DNA of 7,604 nucleotides from an uncultured Actinomycetes bacterium (GTDB lineage Bacteria > Actinomycetota > Acidimicrobiia > Acidimicrobiales > Ilumatobacteraceae). The translations under genes and the position numbers were made by a program. Positions 1 to 6,557 of the stretch are shown here, piece by piece; position 1 is the first letter of the stretch, and every line of letters begins with the position of its first letter. Below the pieces are notes generated by a model that saw only the letters and a program-made list of their open reading frames with translations, had not been told where the DNA came from and searched no databases. The DNA lies in contig CALBSD010000116.1 of assembly GCA_937927625.1 (NCBI GenBank), forward strand, positions 1 through 7,604, written 5' to 3'.

Positions 1-455
1 GATGCGCCGTTGAAGCTTGCTTGATACGTCTCAAGGTTGAGCACAAGACCAGAATTCTCAACTAGTTCTGGTCGAGCACCGCCGCCTTCAACGGAAGTGG
101 AGAACAAGTGACGAAGGCGCGCTTCCAATTCACGTGGGTGGAATGGCGTGAGACAGAAGTCGTCAAATAAGTCGTCGCGCAACTCAAGATCTGACAACTG
201 CGCACCGGATACCAACAACAGAACTGAGTTCACCGGGTTATCGCGCTTACGCAATGCACGTGCAAATGCCCATGCTGCTTCAGACTCTTCATCGCACGCG
301 ATGATGGCGCCCATCCAACCATTCTTCGGTTCGATCTTCGATGCTTCATCTGCACCAGACACGGCCTTCCATCGGTACCCACCCAAGTCAAGGGTGCGCG
401 CCAAATCAGGTGATGGTGTGCCTGGGAAGACAACGATCATGTCGGATACAGCCAT
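1..455 (-). CDS. GlnR-like OmpR-family transcriptional regulator (partial, C-terminus missing)
   Basis: Reading the minus strand from the ATG at 453-455 gives 151 open codons that run off the left edge. Residues 1-118 look like a degenerate receiver domain. There is a beta-3 segment GAIIACDEESE with an Asp at 55 where the phosphoacceptor would sit, and an end LTPFHPRELEARLRHLF in which the usual KPF lysine is Thr103. No acidic pair is visible near the N-terminus. After a linker (119-134), SGLVLNLETYQASFNGA matches the start of an OmpR-type winged helix and resembles actinobacterial GlnR, an orphan regulator of nitrogen genes. The DNA-recognition helix is outside the window. The gene starts 7 bases after the glnA stop, so it is probably co-transcribed with glnA. 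ATG at 438-440 is an alternative start; neither has a clear Shine-Dalgarno. The OmpR-like call is firm. The GlnR role is inferred from similarity and from the neighbouring glutamine synthetase genes. Confidence 0.75.
   Translation of the reverse strand, partial: MAVSDMIVVFPGTPSPDLARTLDLGGYRWKAVSGADEASKIEPKNGWMGAIIACDEESEAAWAFARALRKRDNPVNSVLLLVSGAQLSDLELRDDLFDDFCLTPFHPRELEARLRHLFSTSVEGGGARPELVENSGLVLNLETYQASFNGA
47..73. repeat. 8-bp inverted repeat inside the regulator gene
   Basis: GACCAGAA (47-54) and TTCTGGTC (66-73) are perfect inverted arms around an 11-base centre. They encode the linker and the start of the DNA-binding domain of the GlnR-like protein. Autoregulatory site, mRNA hairpin and chance are all possible; nothing else supports a function. 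Confidence 0.35.
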
Positions 456-462
456 GGTGGTC

Positions 463-1800
463 TTACAACGACTTCAAGTAGCGGTTGAGTTCAAACGGCG
501 TGACTTGGGTTTTGTACTCCATCCACTCACGACGCTTGTTACGAAGGAACCAGTCAAACATGTGCTCGCCGAGTGTCTCGCGAACAAGTTCAGATTGCTC
601 CATGACCTTCAACGCATCGTTCAATGATTGTGGCAACTGAGTGATGCCCAACTTCTCGAGAGCGGCGTCATCCATTTCAAAAAGGTTTGCTGCAGCTTCT
701 GCTGGCAATTCATATCCTTCGCGAATGCCCTTCATGCCTGCAGCGAGGATGACCGAGAACGCAAGGTATGGGTTACATGCAGGGTCGGGAGAGCGGTATT
801 CAATGCGTGTGGCACTGGGGTTTCCGCGCTTCGGAATAGGCACACGAATCAGGCCACTGCGGTTATTACGCGCCCAGCTGATGTGCACAGGTGCTTCAAA
901 GCCAGGCACCAAACGCTTGTAGCTATTCACGGTCTGATTGGTGATTGCTGTGATCTCTGCAGCATGACGCAACAAGCCCGCCATAAATGCTTTTGCATCC
1001 GCAGACAAGTTGTTCGGATCATCAGCAGAGTAGAACGCGTTCTCATCACCCTTGAAAAGTGAGAGGTGAAGGTGCATGCCGGAACCTTGCACGCCTTCAA
1101 GAGGCTTTGGCATGAACGTTGCATGCACGTTATGCATTGCAGCAATCTCTTTCACGATCATGCGGAACGACATGACAGAGTCAGCCATCGACAATGCATC
1201 AGTATGACGCAAGTCGATTTCCTGTTGGCTTGGTGCATCTTCGTGGAATGAATACTCCACAGGAATTCCCATTACTTCGAGAGTACGAATTGTCTCTTTA
1301 CGTAACGACGACGCAACGTCTGTTGTAGTGAGATCGAAGAAGCCACCTTCATCAAGCGGTACTGGCAACTCGCCACGCTTTGGTGTTTCGAAATAGAAGT
1401 ACTCCATGTCGGGAGCAATAAGGAATTCATATCCTTGCGCACGTGCAGCATCAAGAGTGCGACGCAAGATTTGGCGAGGGTCTCCACTGAATGTGGAGCC
1501 ATCAAGATTGTGAATATCGCAGAACACACGAGCTTCTGCAGTCTTTGAATCAACCCAAGGAAGAACTTCAAATGTGTTCGGGTCCGGAATGGCAAGCACG
1601 TCGGATTCTTCGGTGCGCGAGTAACCATCGATAGAGGAACCATCGAACGTCATGCCATCGTTGAGAGCGTTCTCAAGTTCCGCTGGGCTGATTGCGAAGC
1701 TCTTCAAAGTGCCGAGCACATCGGTGAACCAGAGGCGCACAAGTCGCACTCCGCGTTCTTCCACTGTGCGCAATACATATTCGCGGTGTTGATCAAGCAT
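463..1800 (-). CDS. glnA: Type I glutamine synthetase, GSI-alpha / GlnA2-like
   Basis: This 445-residue enzyme should catalyse ATP-dependent ligation of ammonia to glutamate in the cytoplasm as a dodecamer. Motifs in order: FDGSSIDGYSRTEESD (52-67, latch), MEYFYFE with metal-site Glu133, HEDAPSQQEIDLR (186-198), GSGMHLHLS (239-247), NSYKRLVPGFEAPV (292-305, flap Glu302), NNRSGLIRVP (312-321) and RIEYRSPDPACNPY (332-345). The C-terminus has no adenylylation tyrosine (Phe374 lies nearest) and no GSI-beta insertion, so it is a GSI-alpha form. From memory it resembles mycobacterial GlnA2 along its whole length (LGEHMFDWFLRNKRREW near the end). Some actinobacterial GlnA2-type enzymes act on polyamines rather than ammonia, so the substrate is not certain. 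An ATG at 1807-1809 would add three residues. However, GAAGGA directly abuts that codon and is 9 bases from the ATG at 1798-1800, which also matches where GlnA2 begins, so the inner start is preferred. Confidence 0.95.
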   Translation of the reverse strand: MLDQHREYVLRTVEERGVRLVRLWFTDVLGTLKSFAISPAELENALNDGMTFDGSSIDGYSRTEESDVLAIPDPNTFEVLPWVDSKTAEARVFCDIHNLDGSTFSGDPRQILRRTLDAARAQGYEFLIAPDMEYFYFETPKRGELPVPLDEGGFFDLTTTDVASSLRKETIRTLEVMGIPVEYSFHEDAPSQQEIDLRHTDALSMADSVMSFRMIVKEIAAMHNVHATFMPKPLEGVQGSGMHLHLSLFKGDENAFYSADDPNNLSADAKAFMAGLLRHAAEITAITNQTVNSYKRLVPGFEAPVHISWARNNRSGLIRVPIPKRGNPSATRIEYRSPDPACNPYLAFSVILAAGMKGIREGYELPAEAAANLFEMDDAALEKLGITQLPQSLNDALKVMEQSELVRETLGEHMFDWFLRNKRREWMEYKTQVTPFELNRYLKSL

Positions 1801-1820
1801 GTCGCTCATTCCTTCAGTCT

Positions 1821-1835
1821 GCCTGCGTTACAGGC
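1821..1835. repeat. Small inverted repeat in the glnA leader
   Basis: GCCTG-CGTTA-CAGGC forms a perfect 5-bp stem with a 5-base loop between the glnII terminator and the glnA ribosome-binding site. On the minus strand the loop contains GTAAC, one GlnR-like half-site, but no convincing partner half-site lies 6 bases away. It may be a weak operator or an mRNA hairpin, or chance. Confidence 0.3.
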
Positions 1836-1856
1836 AATGGGCTACTGGGAATGCAA

Positions 1857-1882
1857 AACGGGGGACCTTTCGGCCCCCCGTT
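1857..1882 (-). terminator. Rho-independent terminator after glnII
   Basis: The inverted repeat lies 25-50 bases past the glnII stop. In minus-strand RNA it folds into an 11-bp stem: eight Watson-Crick pairs, one G-U wobble, then two G-C pairs, closed by a GAAA tetraloop of the GNRA type. A UUUUGC tail follows. On the plus strand the wobble becomes an A-C mismatch, so the element is built for minus-strand transcription. The U run is short, so some readthrough into glnA is possible. This could set the ratio of the two glutamine synthetases. Confidence 0.85.
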
Positions 1883-1906
1883 CCACAAAGTATTGGGTTT
1901 CTGGGC

Positions 1907-2920
1907 TTAGCCGCAGACGGTCTCAAGGATGAGACGTGTGACTGTGTATGGGTCAACGTTTGCGTTTGGACGACGATCCTCTGCATAACCCTTCTGGTCA
2001 CGCTCAACCTGCCAAGGGATACGCACGGATGCACCGCGGTTGGAAACGCCGTACGAGTACTTGTTCCAAGGTGCTGTTTCGTGCTTACCGGTGAGGCGGC
2101 TCTGGATGTCATCGCCGTAGTTCTCAACGTGCTCAAGAACGCGTGTTCCAAGCTTCTCGCAAGCAGCGATGATTGCTGGGTAGCCCTCACGCATTGCCTT
2201 GGTGGAGAAGTTGGTGTGCGCGCCTGCGCCGTTCCAGTCGCCCTTCATTGGCTTTGCATCGAAGGAGATGACCACGTCGTAGTCCTCTGCGATGCGGTGC
2301 AGCAACCAACGTGCAACGTGCATGTGGTCGGAAACGGTGAGTGCATCGCCAGGTCCGATTTGGAATTCCCACTGGCCAGGCATCACTTCGGCGTTTGTAC
2401 CGGAGATGAGAAGACCTGCATCGATACAAGCCTGTGTGTGCTCTTCGATGATGTCACGACCAACAACGCGGCCTGCGCCGACGCCGCAGTAATAAGGGCC
2501 CTGTGGCTTAGGGAAACCACCAACGGGGAAACCGAATGGTGAACCGTCGAGGCGAAGCATGGTGTATTCCTGCTCGATGCCGTACCACATCTCTTCTGAT
2601 GCGTACTTGTCTGCAACTGCTTTGCAAGCTGCGCGTGTGTTTGTTGGGTGTGGTTCACCGGTCTTTGCGATGTACACGTCGCACAATACGAGAACGTTCT
2701 TGCCGCCACGGATTGGGTCTGGGCACTGGAAGACTGGCTTCAATACGCAGTCAGATGCATCGCCGGTTGCCTGCTCGGTGGAGGAACCGTCAAAGCCCCA
2801 CTCATCCATTGGCATGTCAGCAACGGAGCCAGCGAAGTCAGGGATGACCTTTGTCTTCGAACGGAGCAATGGTGTCGGCGATGTTCCGTCGATCCAGATG
2901 TATTCGGCCTGAATTGGCAT
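1907..2920 (-). CDS. glnII: Type II (eukaryotic-type) glutamine synthetase
   Basis: This 337-residue cytosolic enzyme makes glutamine from glutamate, ammonia and ATP; the GSII family is usually a decamer of about 340-residue subunits. Hallmarks in order are EYIWIDG (6-12, beta-grasp start), WGFDGSSTEQATGDASD (41-57), GIEQEYTML (114-122, metal-binding Glu pair), PGQWEFQIG (181-189), MKGDWNGAGAHTNFST (225-240), VSNRGASVRIP (292-302) and YAEDRRPNANVDPY (312-325). No key motif is missing. The frame is open up to an ATG at 2978-2980, but the ATG at 2918-2920 is the likely start. It is preceded by AAAGGAA at good spacing, and MPIQAEYIWIDG matches the usual GSII N-terminus. It is the first gene of the minus-strand nitrogen cluster, ahead of glnA and a GlnR-like regulator. 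It is likely nitrogen-regulated through the phased repeats upstream. GSII in bacteria is typically not adenylylated. Confidence 0.97.
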   Translation of the reverse strand: MPIQAEYIWIDGTSPTPLLRSKTKVIPDFAGSVADMPMDEWGFDGSSTEQATGDASDCVLKPVFQCPDPIRGGKNVLVLCDVYIAKTGEPHPTNTRAACKAVADKYASEEMWYGIEQEYTMLRLDGSPFGFPVGGFPKPQGPYYCGVGAGRVVGRDIIEEHTQACIDAGLLISGTNAEVMPGQWEFQIGPGDALTVSDHMHVARWLLHRIAEDYDVVISFDAKPMKGDWNGAGAHTNFSTKAMREGYPAIIAACEKLGTRVLEHVENYGDDIQSRLTGKHETAPWNKYSYGVSNRGASVRIPWQVERDQKGYAEDRRPNANVDPYTVTRLILETVCG

Positions 2921-2946
2921 TGAGGGTTCCTTTGCCTCTGGGGGAT

Positions 2947-2990
2947 AAATCCCGATTTCTGAGTGCCTTAATAATGGCACCTAGGGATTT
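2947..2990 (-). promoter_or_regulatory. Nested inverted repeats in the glnII leader
   Basis: AAATCCC (2947-2953) pairs with GGGATTT (2984-2990) as a 7-bp outer stem. GTGCC (2963-2967) pairs with GGCAC (2976-2980) as an inner 5-bp stem with an 8-base AT-rich loop. A competing hairpin GGGAT-AA-ATCCC (2942-2953) uses the same ATCCC bases, so the two folds exclude each other, and the region ends about 20 bases before the glnII Shine-Dalgarno. The inner loop also contains TATTAA on the minus strand, which could instead be a -10 element. In that case the repeats would be DNA sites and not RNA structure. Confidence 0.45.
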
Positions 2991-2996
2991 CTTTCC

Positions 2997-3025
2997 CTTT
3001 TCCCAATTGTGAACGCTGTGTAAAG
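2997..3025 (-). promoter_or_regulatory. Putative OmpR-family (GlnR/PhoP-type) operator upstream of glnII
   Basis: On the minus strand CTTTACA (3019-3025) and GTTCACA (3008-3014) are near-identical 7-mers exactly 11 bp apart, followed in phase by GGAAAAG (2997-3003). The 11-bp period is that of PhoB, PhoP and GlnR sites. TTCAC-n6-GAAAA (2998-3013) matches most of the known GlnR half-pair gTnAc-n6-GaAAc. It lies in the shared region between glnII and nadE, with a GlnR-like gene in the same cluster. Both the regulator assignment and the affected promoter are inferred. Confidence 0.45.
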
Positions 3026-3031
3026 CGAGTC

Positions 3032-3091
3032 GGGGCAGGGCTGGCAGGGGGCGGGAATCCTTATGGGGACAGGGTTTGGTGGGGTAGGTGG
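3032..3091 (+). promoter_or_regulatory. G-rich nadE leader with G-quadruplex motif
   Basis: The plus strand holds G runs of 4, 3, 5 and 3 at 3032-3035, 3038-3040, 3047-3051 and 3053-3055. The loops are 2, 6 and 1 bases, meeting the canonical four-run G-quadruplex rule. Further runs of 4, 3 and 4 lie at 3065-3068, 3072-3074 and 3081-3084. All are on the nadE-sense strand just upstream of its GTG start. No clear nadE promoter hexamers or strong Shine-Dalgarno were found here. Confidence 0.5.
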
Positions 3092-3104
3092 TTAGCCTCA
3101 AAGC

Positions 3105-4781
3105 GTGACCAATTCGACCGCTCCTGCCCCCAAAATGGGCCTTCGGGTGGCTTTGTCGCAGCTGAACCCCATCGTGGGTGATTTGGGGGGCAATGTGGCC
3201 CTCATGTCAGCCGATTATGAACGGGCTTCTCAGGCAGGTGCACATGTCGTGGTGTTCCCCGAATTGAGCGTCACCGGATATCCGCCCGAGGACTTGTTGT
3301 TGAAAGGCGCGTTCATCGCCGACAACCAAAAGGCACTCGATTCCTTCGCTGCATCAACTGGTGCATGTGCCGCTGTCGTTGGGTTTGTTCTGCGCGAGGG
3401 CGCGCACCTCTTTAATGCGGCCGCTGTGTGTGCGAACGGAACAGTGCAACACGTGTATCGCAAGCAGTTGCTTCCGAACTATTCCGTGTTTGACGAAGAG
3501 CGTTACTTCGAACCTGGTGCTGCAGTAACTGAAGATGGTTCTGTCGCCGGTGTGTTTCAGATCAATGACGTCACTGTCGGTGTCTCCGTGTGTGAAGACA
3601 TTTGGTTTGCCGATGGCCCTGTGAAAGCACAAGCCGCACACGGTGCCCGCATCTTGTTGAATCTCAACGGTTCGCCATTTCATCAGGGCAAGCACAGTGA
3701 GCGCGAAGACATGTTGTCGCAGCGTGCACGTGAAACTGGTTCAACGATTGTGTATGTGAATCAAGTCGGCGGCCAAGATGAACTGGTCTTCGATGGTTCC
3801 AGTGTGGTGATTGCATCCAATGGGTCGGTCGCATCTCGCTTGAAGTCATTTGATAGTGACTTCGCGATCATTGATATTGCAGCAGACGGAACTGTTGCTA
3901 CTGCAGATGTCGTTCCGTTTGAATCTGATCTTGATCGCGTCTATGCAGCACTTGTTCTTGGAACTCGTGACTACGTACGCAAGAACGGATTCACGAGTGT
4001 CGTCATCGGTTTGTCTGGCGGCATTGACTCATCCATCGTTGCTGCAGTTGCCGTTGACGCGCTCGGCGCAGAGAACGTGCATGGTGTTGCAATGCCATCT
4101 CGCTATTCCAGCCAGGGTTCACTTGATGATGCCGACCAGTTAGCAAAAGCTCTGGGTATTGACCATCGTGTTATCTCTATTGAGCCCGCATTTACTGCGT
4201 ATTTGGAGATGTTGGCCCCTTCGTTTGAAGGTCGTGACCCTGACCTCACCGAAGAGAACTTGCAGAGTCGTTGTCGTGGAATGTCATTGATGGCACTCAG
4301 TAACAAGTTCGGATGGATGGTTCTCACCACCGGCAATAAGAGCGAGATGGCTGTGGGTTACTTCACGATCTACGGCGACTCTGCCGGTGGATACGCAGTC
4401 ATCAAGGATGTGTTTAAGACACAAGTGTTTGCGTTGTGTCGTCGTATCAATGAACGCGCTGGTCGCGAGATTATTCCTGAGTCGGTGATCAGTAAGCCAC
4501 CTTCGGCTGAACTGCGTCCTGATCAACGCGATGACCAGAGTCTTCCTCCGTACGAAGAACTCGATCCGATTCTTCGTCATTATGTCGACAACGATCTCAC
4601 CGTCAGTGAAATCGTAAAGCTTGGTTTCAACGAGGCTGTGGTCGCTCGAATTGCACGACTGGTTGATGTGAACGAATACAAGCGTCGTCAATGTGCGCCT
4701 GGTGTTCGTGTCTCAACAAAGGCATTCGGCAAAGATCGCCGTGTGCCAATTACAAACGGTTATCGCGCAGAGCGCGCGTAA
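3105..4781 (+). CDS. nadE: Glutamine-dependent NAD+ synthetase
   Basis: This 558-residue enzyme makes NAD+ from nicotinic acid adenine dinucleotide and ATP, using ammonia released from glutamine by its own N-terminal domain. The amidase (nitrilase) domain (about 11-265) shows the triad Glu53 (FPELSVTGYPPEDLL), Lys120 (YRKQLLPNYSVFDEERYF) and Cys163 (GVSVCEDIWF). The synthetase domain (about 275-558) has the PP-loop SGGIDSS (304-310), ENLQSRCRG (384-392), TTGNKSEMAVGY (408-419), GDSAGGYAVIKDVFKT (424-439), SKPPSAELRPDQRDD (463-477) and RRQCAPGVRVSTKAF (527-541). The length fits the short bacterial form and not the roughly 680-residue mycobacterial form. The start taken is GTG at 3105. ATG at 3135 (residue 11) also fits the family N-terminus, and neither has a good Shine-Dalgarno. 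It is divergent from glnII, so glutamine production and a glutamine-consuming step share one intergenic region. Confidence 0.96.
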   Translation: MTNSTAPAPKMGLRVALSQLNPIVGDLGGNVALMSADYERASQAGAHVVVFPELSVTGYPPEDLLLKGAFIADNQKALDSFAASTGACAAVVGFVLREGAHLFNAAAVCANGTVQHVYRKQLLPNYSVFDEERYFEPGAAVTEDGSVAGVFQINDVTVGVSVCEDIWFADGPVKAQAAHGARILLNLNGSPFHQGKHSEREDMLSQRARETGSTIVYVNQVGGQDELVFDGSSVVIASNGSVASRLKSFDSDFAIIDIAADGTVATADVVPFESDLDRVYAALVLGTRDYVRKNGFTSVVIGLSGGIDSSIVAAVAVDALGAENVHGVAMPSRYSSQGSLDDADQLAKALGIDHRVISIEPAFTAYLEMLAPSFEGRDPDLTEENLQSRCRGMSLMALSNKFGWMVLTTGNKSEMAVGYFTIYGDSAGGYAVIKDVFKTQVFALCRRINERAGREIIPESVISKPPSAELRPDQRDDQSLPPYEELDPILRHYVDNDLTVSEIVKLGFNEAVVARIARLVDVNEYKRRQCAPGVRVSTKAFGKDRRVPITNGYRAERA

Positions 4782-5929
4782 GCAGTAATTGCTGCCACGG
4801 TGAGCGCTGCAAGTGCTGTGCCCGTGAGTGCGGGTCCAACCGGTCCCACTGAGTCATACAACGAAGTTGCGACAGTGCTGAAAACTGCGCGGCCACACGT
4901 ACCTGCGCCGACTGTGAGTCCTAGACCGATGCCGCCAGCAGTGGGCACCAAATTGGCGGCCAACGGCAACATGCTCACCAGTGCAAACTCAAACCCAGCG
5001 ATGAACAACACCAACATCGGAATCGCAATAAAGCCGATGTGACTTCCTGCGCTCATGCCGATGCCCGCGACAACCATCAGCACCACGCCACGGCGCACGC
5101 TGATTTCTTTGCCCCATACGTCGGTGACACGGCTACTGCTCACGCTGGAGACAAGCTCAAAAACGCCCAAAACAATGACGATTGCGATGAGGCCGCCGCT
5201 GGTGAAGTGGAATTCATCTTCAAACCAAGGGCCAAACGTGATGCCCACGCATTGGCTGGCACCCATCAGCATGAAGGCACACGCAAAGACAAACCACGCA
5301 TTCGCAGGCACCTTGCCACGTGCGTGTTCACTCACTGGTGCATGTGCATCGTGGCGCGGCAGACCCATCGCTAACAACACGCCGGTGAACATCAGCGCGA
5401 CGGCGCCAACCAAAAAACCTGCGCGCCACGAAATGAGTGCAGTAGCGATTCCCATGATTGCCACACCAATAAACAGCGACAGTGCCCATGAGGTTTCGAT
5501 TACGCCAACAATACGTCCACGCTTTTCATAGGGCACGTGATCGTTCACCCACACAATGAGTGCAGTGTCGAAGAGAACTTTCGATGCACTCATGAGAAAC
5601 ATCGCGGCGGCGAACACAACGAGATTTTGCGAAGTTGCTGCAATCACTATCGCCGTTGAGATCAGTGCAATACCCGCAAGCATCGACACCATTCGATTTC
5701 CGCGGTCAATGAATCGTCCAATGATGGGAGAGAGGAGACCGGCGAATTCGCCCACCATGAATGCGATACCCATTTGCCCCACGGTGACATCAAGACCGCG
5801 TGCGATAACTGCAATGAATGGCGGTGCAAATCGATAGCAAGAGTTCGAGACGAGTCGAGCCCATACCAACCGGTCAATGTTCTTGCGAACAACGGGTGCG
5901 TAGGAATCGTCGACGAAACGTGAGAACAC
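4760..5929 (-). CDS. Major facilitator superfamily (MFS) transporter
   Basis: This 389-residue, very hydrophobic inner-membrane protein has about 12 predicted membrane spans in two halves, split by a polar loop near 191-208. The loop GRFIDRGNRM (71-80) is the MFS motif between helices 2 and 3, and PYEKRGRIVGVIETSW (133-148) fits the conserved RG region after helix 4. Length is normal for an MFS drug or metabolite exporter, but the substrate cannot be told from sequence. The GTG start at 5927-5929 follows the stop of the phosphatase gene with no gap (TAAGTG), and GAAGAG in the phosphatase end can serve as ribosome-binding site, so translation is probably coupled. The 3' end overlaps the end of nadE by 22 bp in convergent orientation. 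It is probably the last gene of the selenoprotein operon. Confidence 0.9.
   Translation of the reverse strand: MFSRFVDDSYAPVVRKNIDRLVWARLVSNSCYRFAPPFIAVIARGLDVTVGQMGIAFMVGEFAGLLSPIIGRFIDRGNRMVSMLAGIALISTAIVIAATSQNLVVFAAAMFLMSASKVLFDTALIVWVNDHVPYEKRGRIVGVIETSWALSLFIGVAIMGIATALISWRAGFLVGAVALMFTGVLLAMGLPRHDAHAPVSEHARGKVPANAWFVFACAFMLMGASQCVGITFGPWFEDEFHFTSGGLIAIVIVLGVFELVSSVSSSRVTDVWGKEISVRRGVVLMVVAGIGMSAGSHIGFIAIPMLVLFIAGFEFALVSMLPLAANLVPTAGGIGLGLTVGAGTCGRAVFSTVATSLYDSVGPVGPALTGTALAALTVAAITAYARSAR
4764..4776. repeat. Short GC hairpin in the nadE / MFS convergent overlap
   Basis: CGCGC-AGA-GCGCG is a 5-bp perfect stem with a 3-base loop. It lies between the minus-strand stop (4760-4762) and the plus-strand stop (4779-4781). 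Being symmetric, it could slow polymerases from both sides, but it has no U-run on either strand, so it is a weak terminator candidate at best. Confidence 0.25.
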
Positions 5930-6532
5930 TTAGAGCTCTTCGCCCAGTTCGCCGTGCTGGAAGAGTTCCACAACGTCACCGACTTCAATCGGTGAAGGAT
6001 GACCTGGGCGCACGATGAAATGACAACCGCCAAGATTCGAGATGCGCGGATCAGACACTCCATGTGCACGACGCATCACGCGAATCACACCTGCGTGTGC
6101 AATGCACAACACTTCTGAACCGGGAAACTCAGTTGCAAGGTCAATCAGTGCATCACTCACACGAGCAACGATGGATTCATCGTCTTCAAACCCCGGAGGA
6201 CGTTTATGTTCGGCGAGATAACCAGGCCAATCACGTTCGATTTGATCGTGGGTCATTCCCTGCCACTCGCCAACATGCGTTTCGCGCAATCGAAGATCCG
6301 GTGGGAGTAATCCAATACCGAGACCGTTCGAGATGATGGTGGCTGTCATGTACGCACGGCGAAGATCGCTGGAGATAACGGCATCAAACATGCCCAATTT
6401 CTCAGTGGCACGACGAGCCTGCTCGTAACCCAAGTCGGTGAGCTCAATATCTGCCTGACCTTGCCACCGTCCCATGGCATTCCATTCGCTCTGGCCGTGC
6501 CGGAGCATGAGGATGCGAGTCGGGGAAGTCAC
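5930..6532 (-). CDS. Histidine phosphatase family protein (phosphoglycerate-mutase-like)
   Basis: This 200-residue cytosolic protein belongs to the RHG branch of the histidine phosphatase superfamily. The motif LRHGQSEWN (10-18) holds the catalytic Arg11 and the phosphoryl-accepting His12. SSDLRRAYMTA (54-64) supplies the second phosphate-binding Arg58, LRETHVGEWQG (82-92) supplies the proton donor Glu84, and CIAHAGVIR (143-151) supplies His146, so the active site is complete. Such short proteins are usually broad phosphatases acting on sugar phosphates, nucleotides or cofactor precursors. True 2,3-bisphosphoglycerate-dependent mutases are longer, so mutase activity is unlikely. The start is GTG at 6530-6532, since the same frame meets a stop just upstream (6542-6544). 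The gene begins 25 bases after the selenoprotein stop and abuts the MFS start. The substrate is unknown. Confidence 0.92.
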   Translation of the reverse strand: MTSPTRILMLRHGQSEWNAMGRWQGQADIELTDLGYEQARRATEKLGMFDAVISSDLRRAYMTATIISNGLGIGLLPPDLRLRETHVGEWQGMTHDQIERDWPGYLAEHKRPPGFEDDESIVARVSDALIDLATEFPGSEVLCIAHAGVIRVMRRAHGVSDPRISNLGGCHFIVRPGHPSPIEVGDVVELFQHGELGEEL

Positions 6533-6557
6533 CGCATCAGTTTAGGAGGCGCAGGCT

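Noticed and set aside
1799..2542. 247-codon plus-strand open frame antisense to glnII
   Set aside because: Opposite to an unambiguous GSII gene; no motif seen and no start signal of note.
2921..2980. N-terminal extension of glnII to the ATG at 2978-2980
   Set aside because: The added residues do not resemble GSII, the region contains the inverted repeats, and the ATG at 2918-2920 has a good Shine-Dalgarno.
3007..3035. Sigma-70-like promoter for nadE (TTGTGA as -35)
   Set aside because: At 17-bp spacing the -10 position falls in G-rich sequence with no TATAAT-like hexamer, so I do not call a promoter.
2838..3101. 87-codon minus-strand frame covering the glnII leader
   Set aside because: It overlaps the start of glnII out of frame and its composition reflects the G-rich leader. 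No evidence for a leader peptide.
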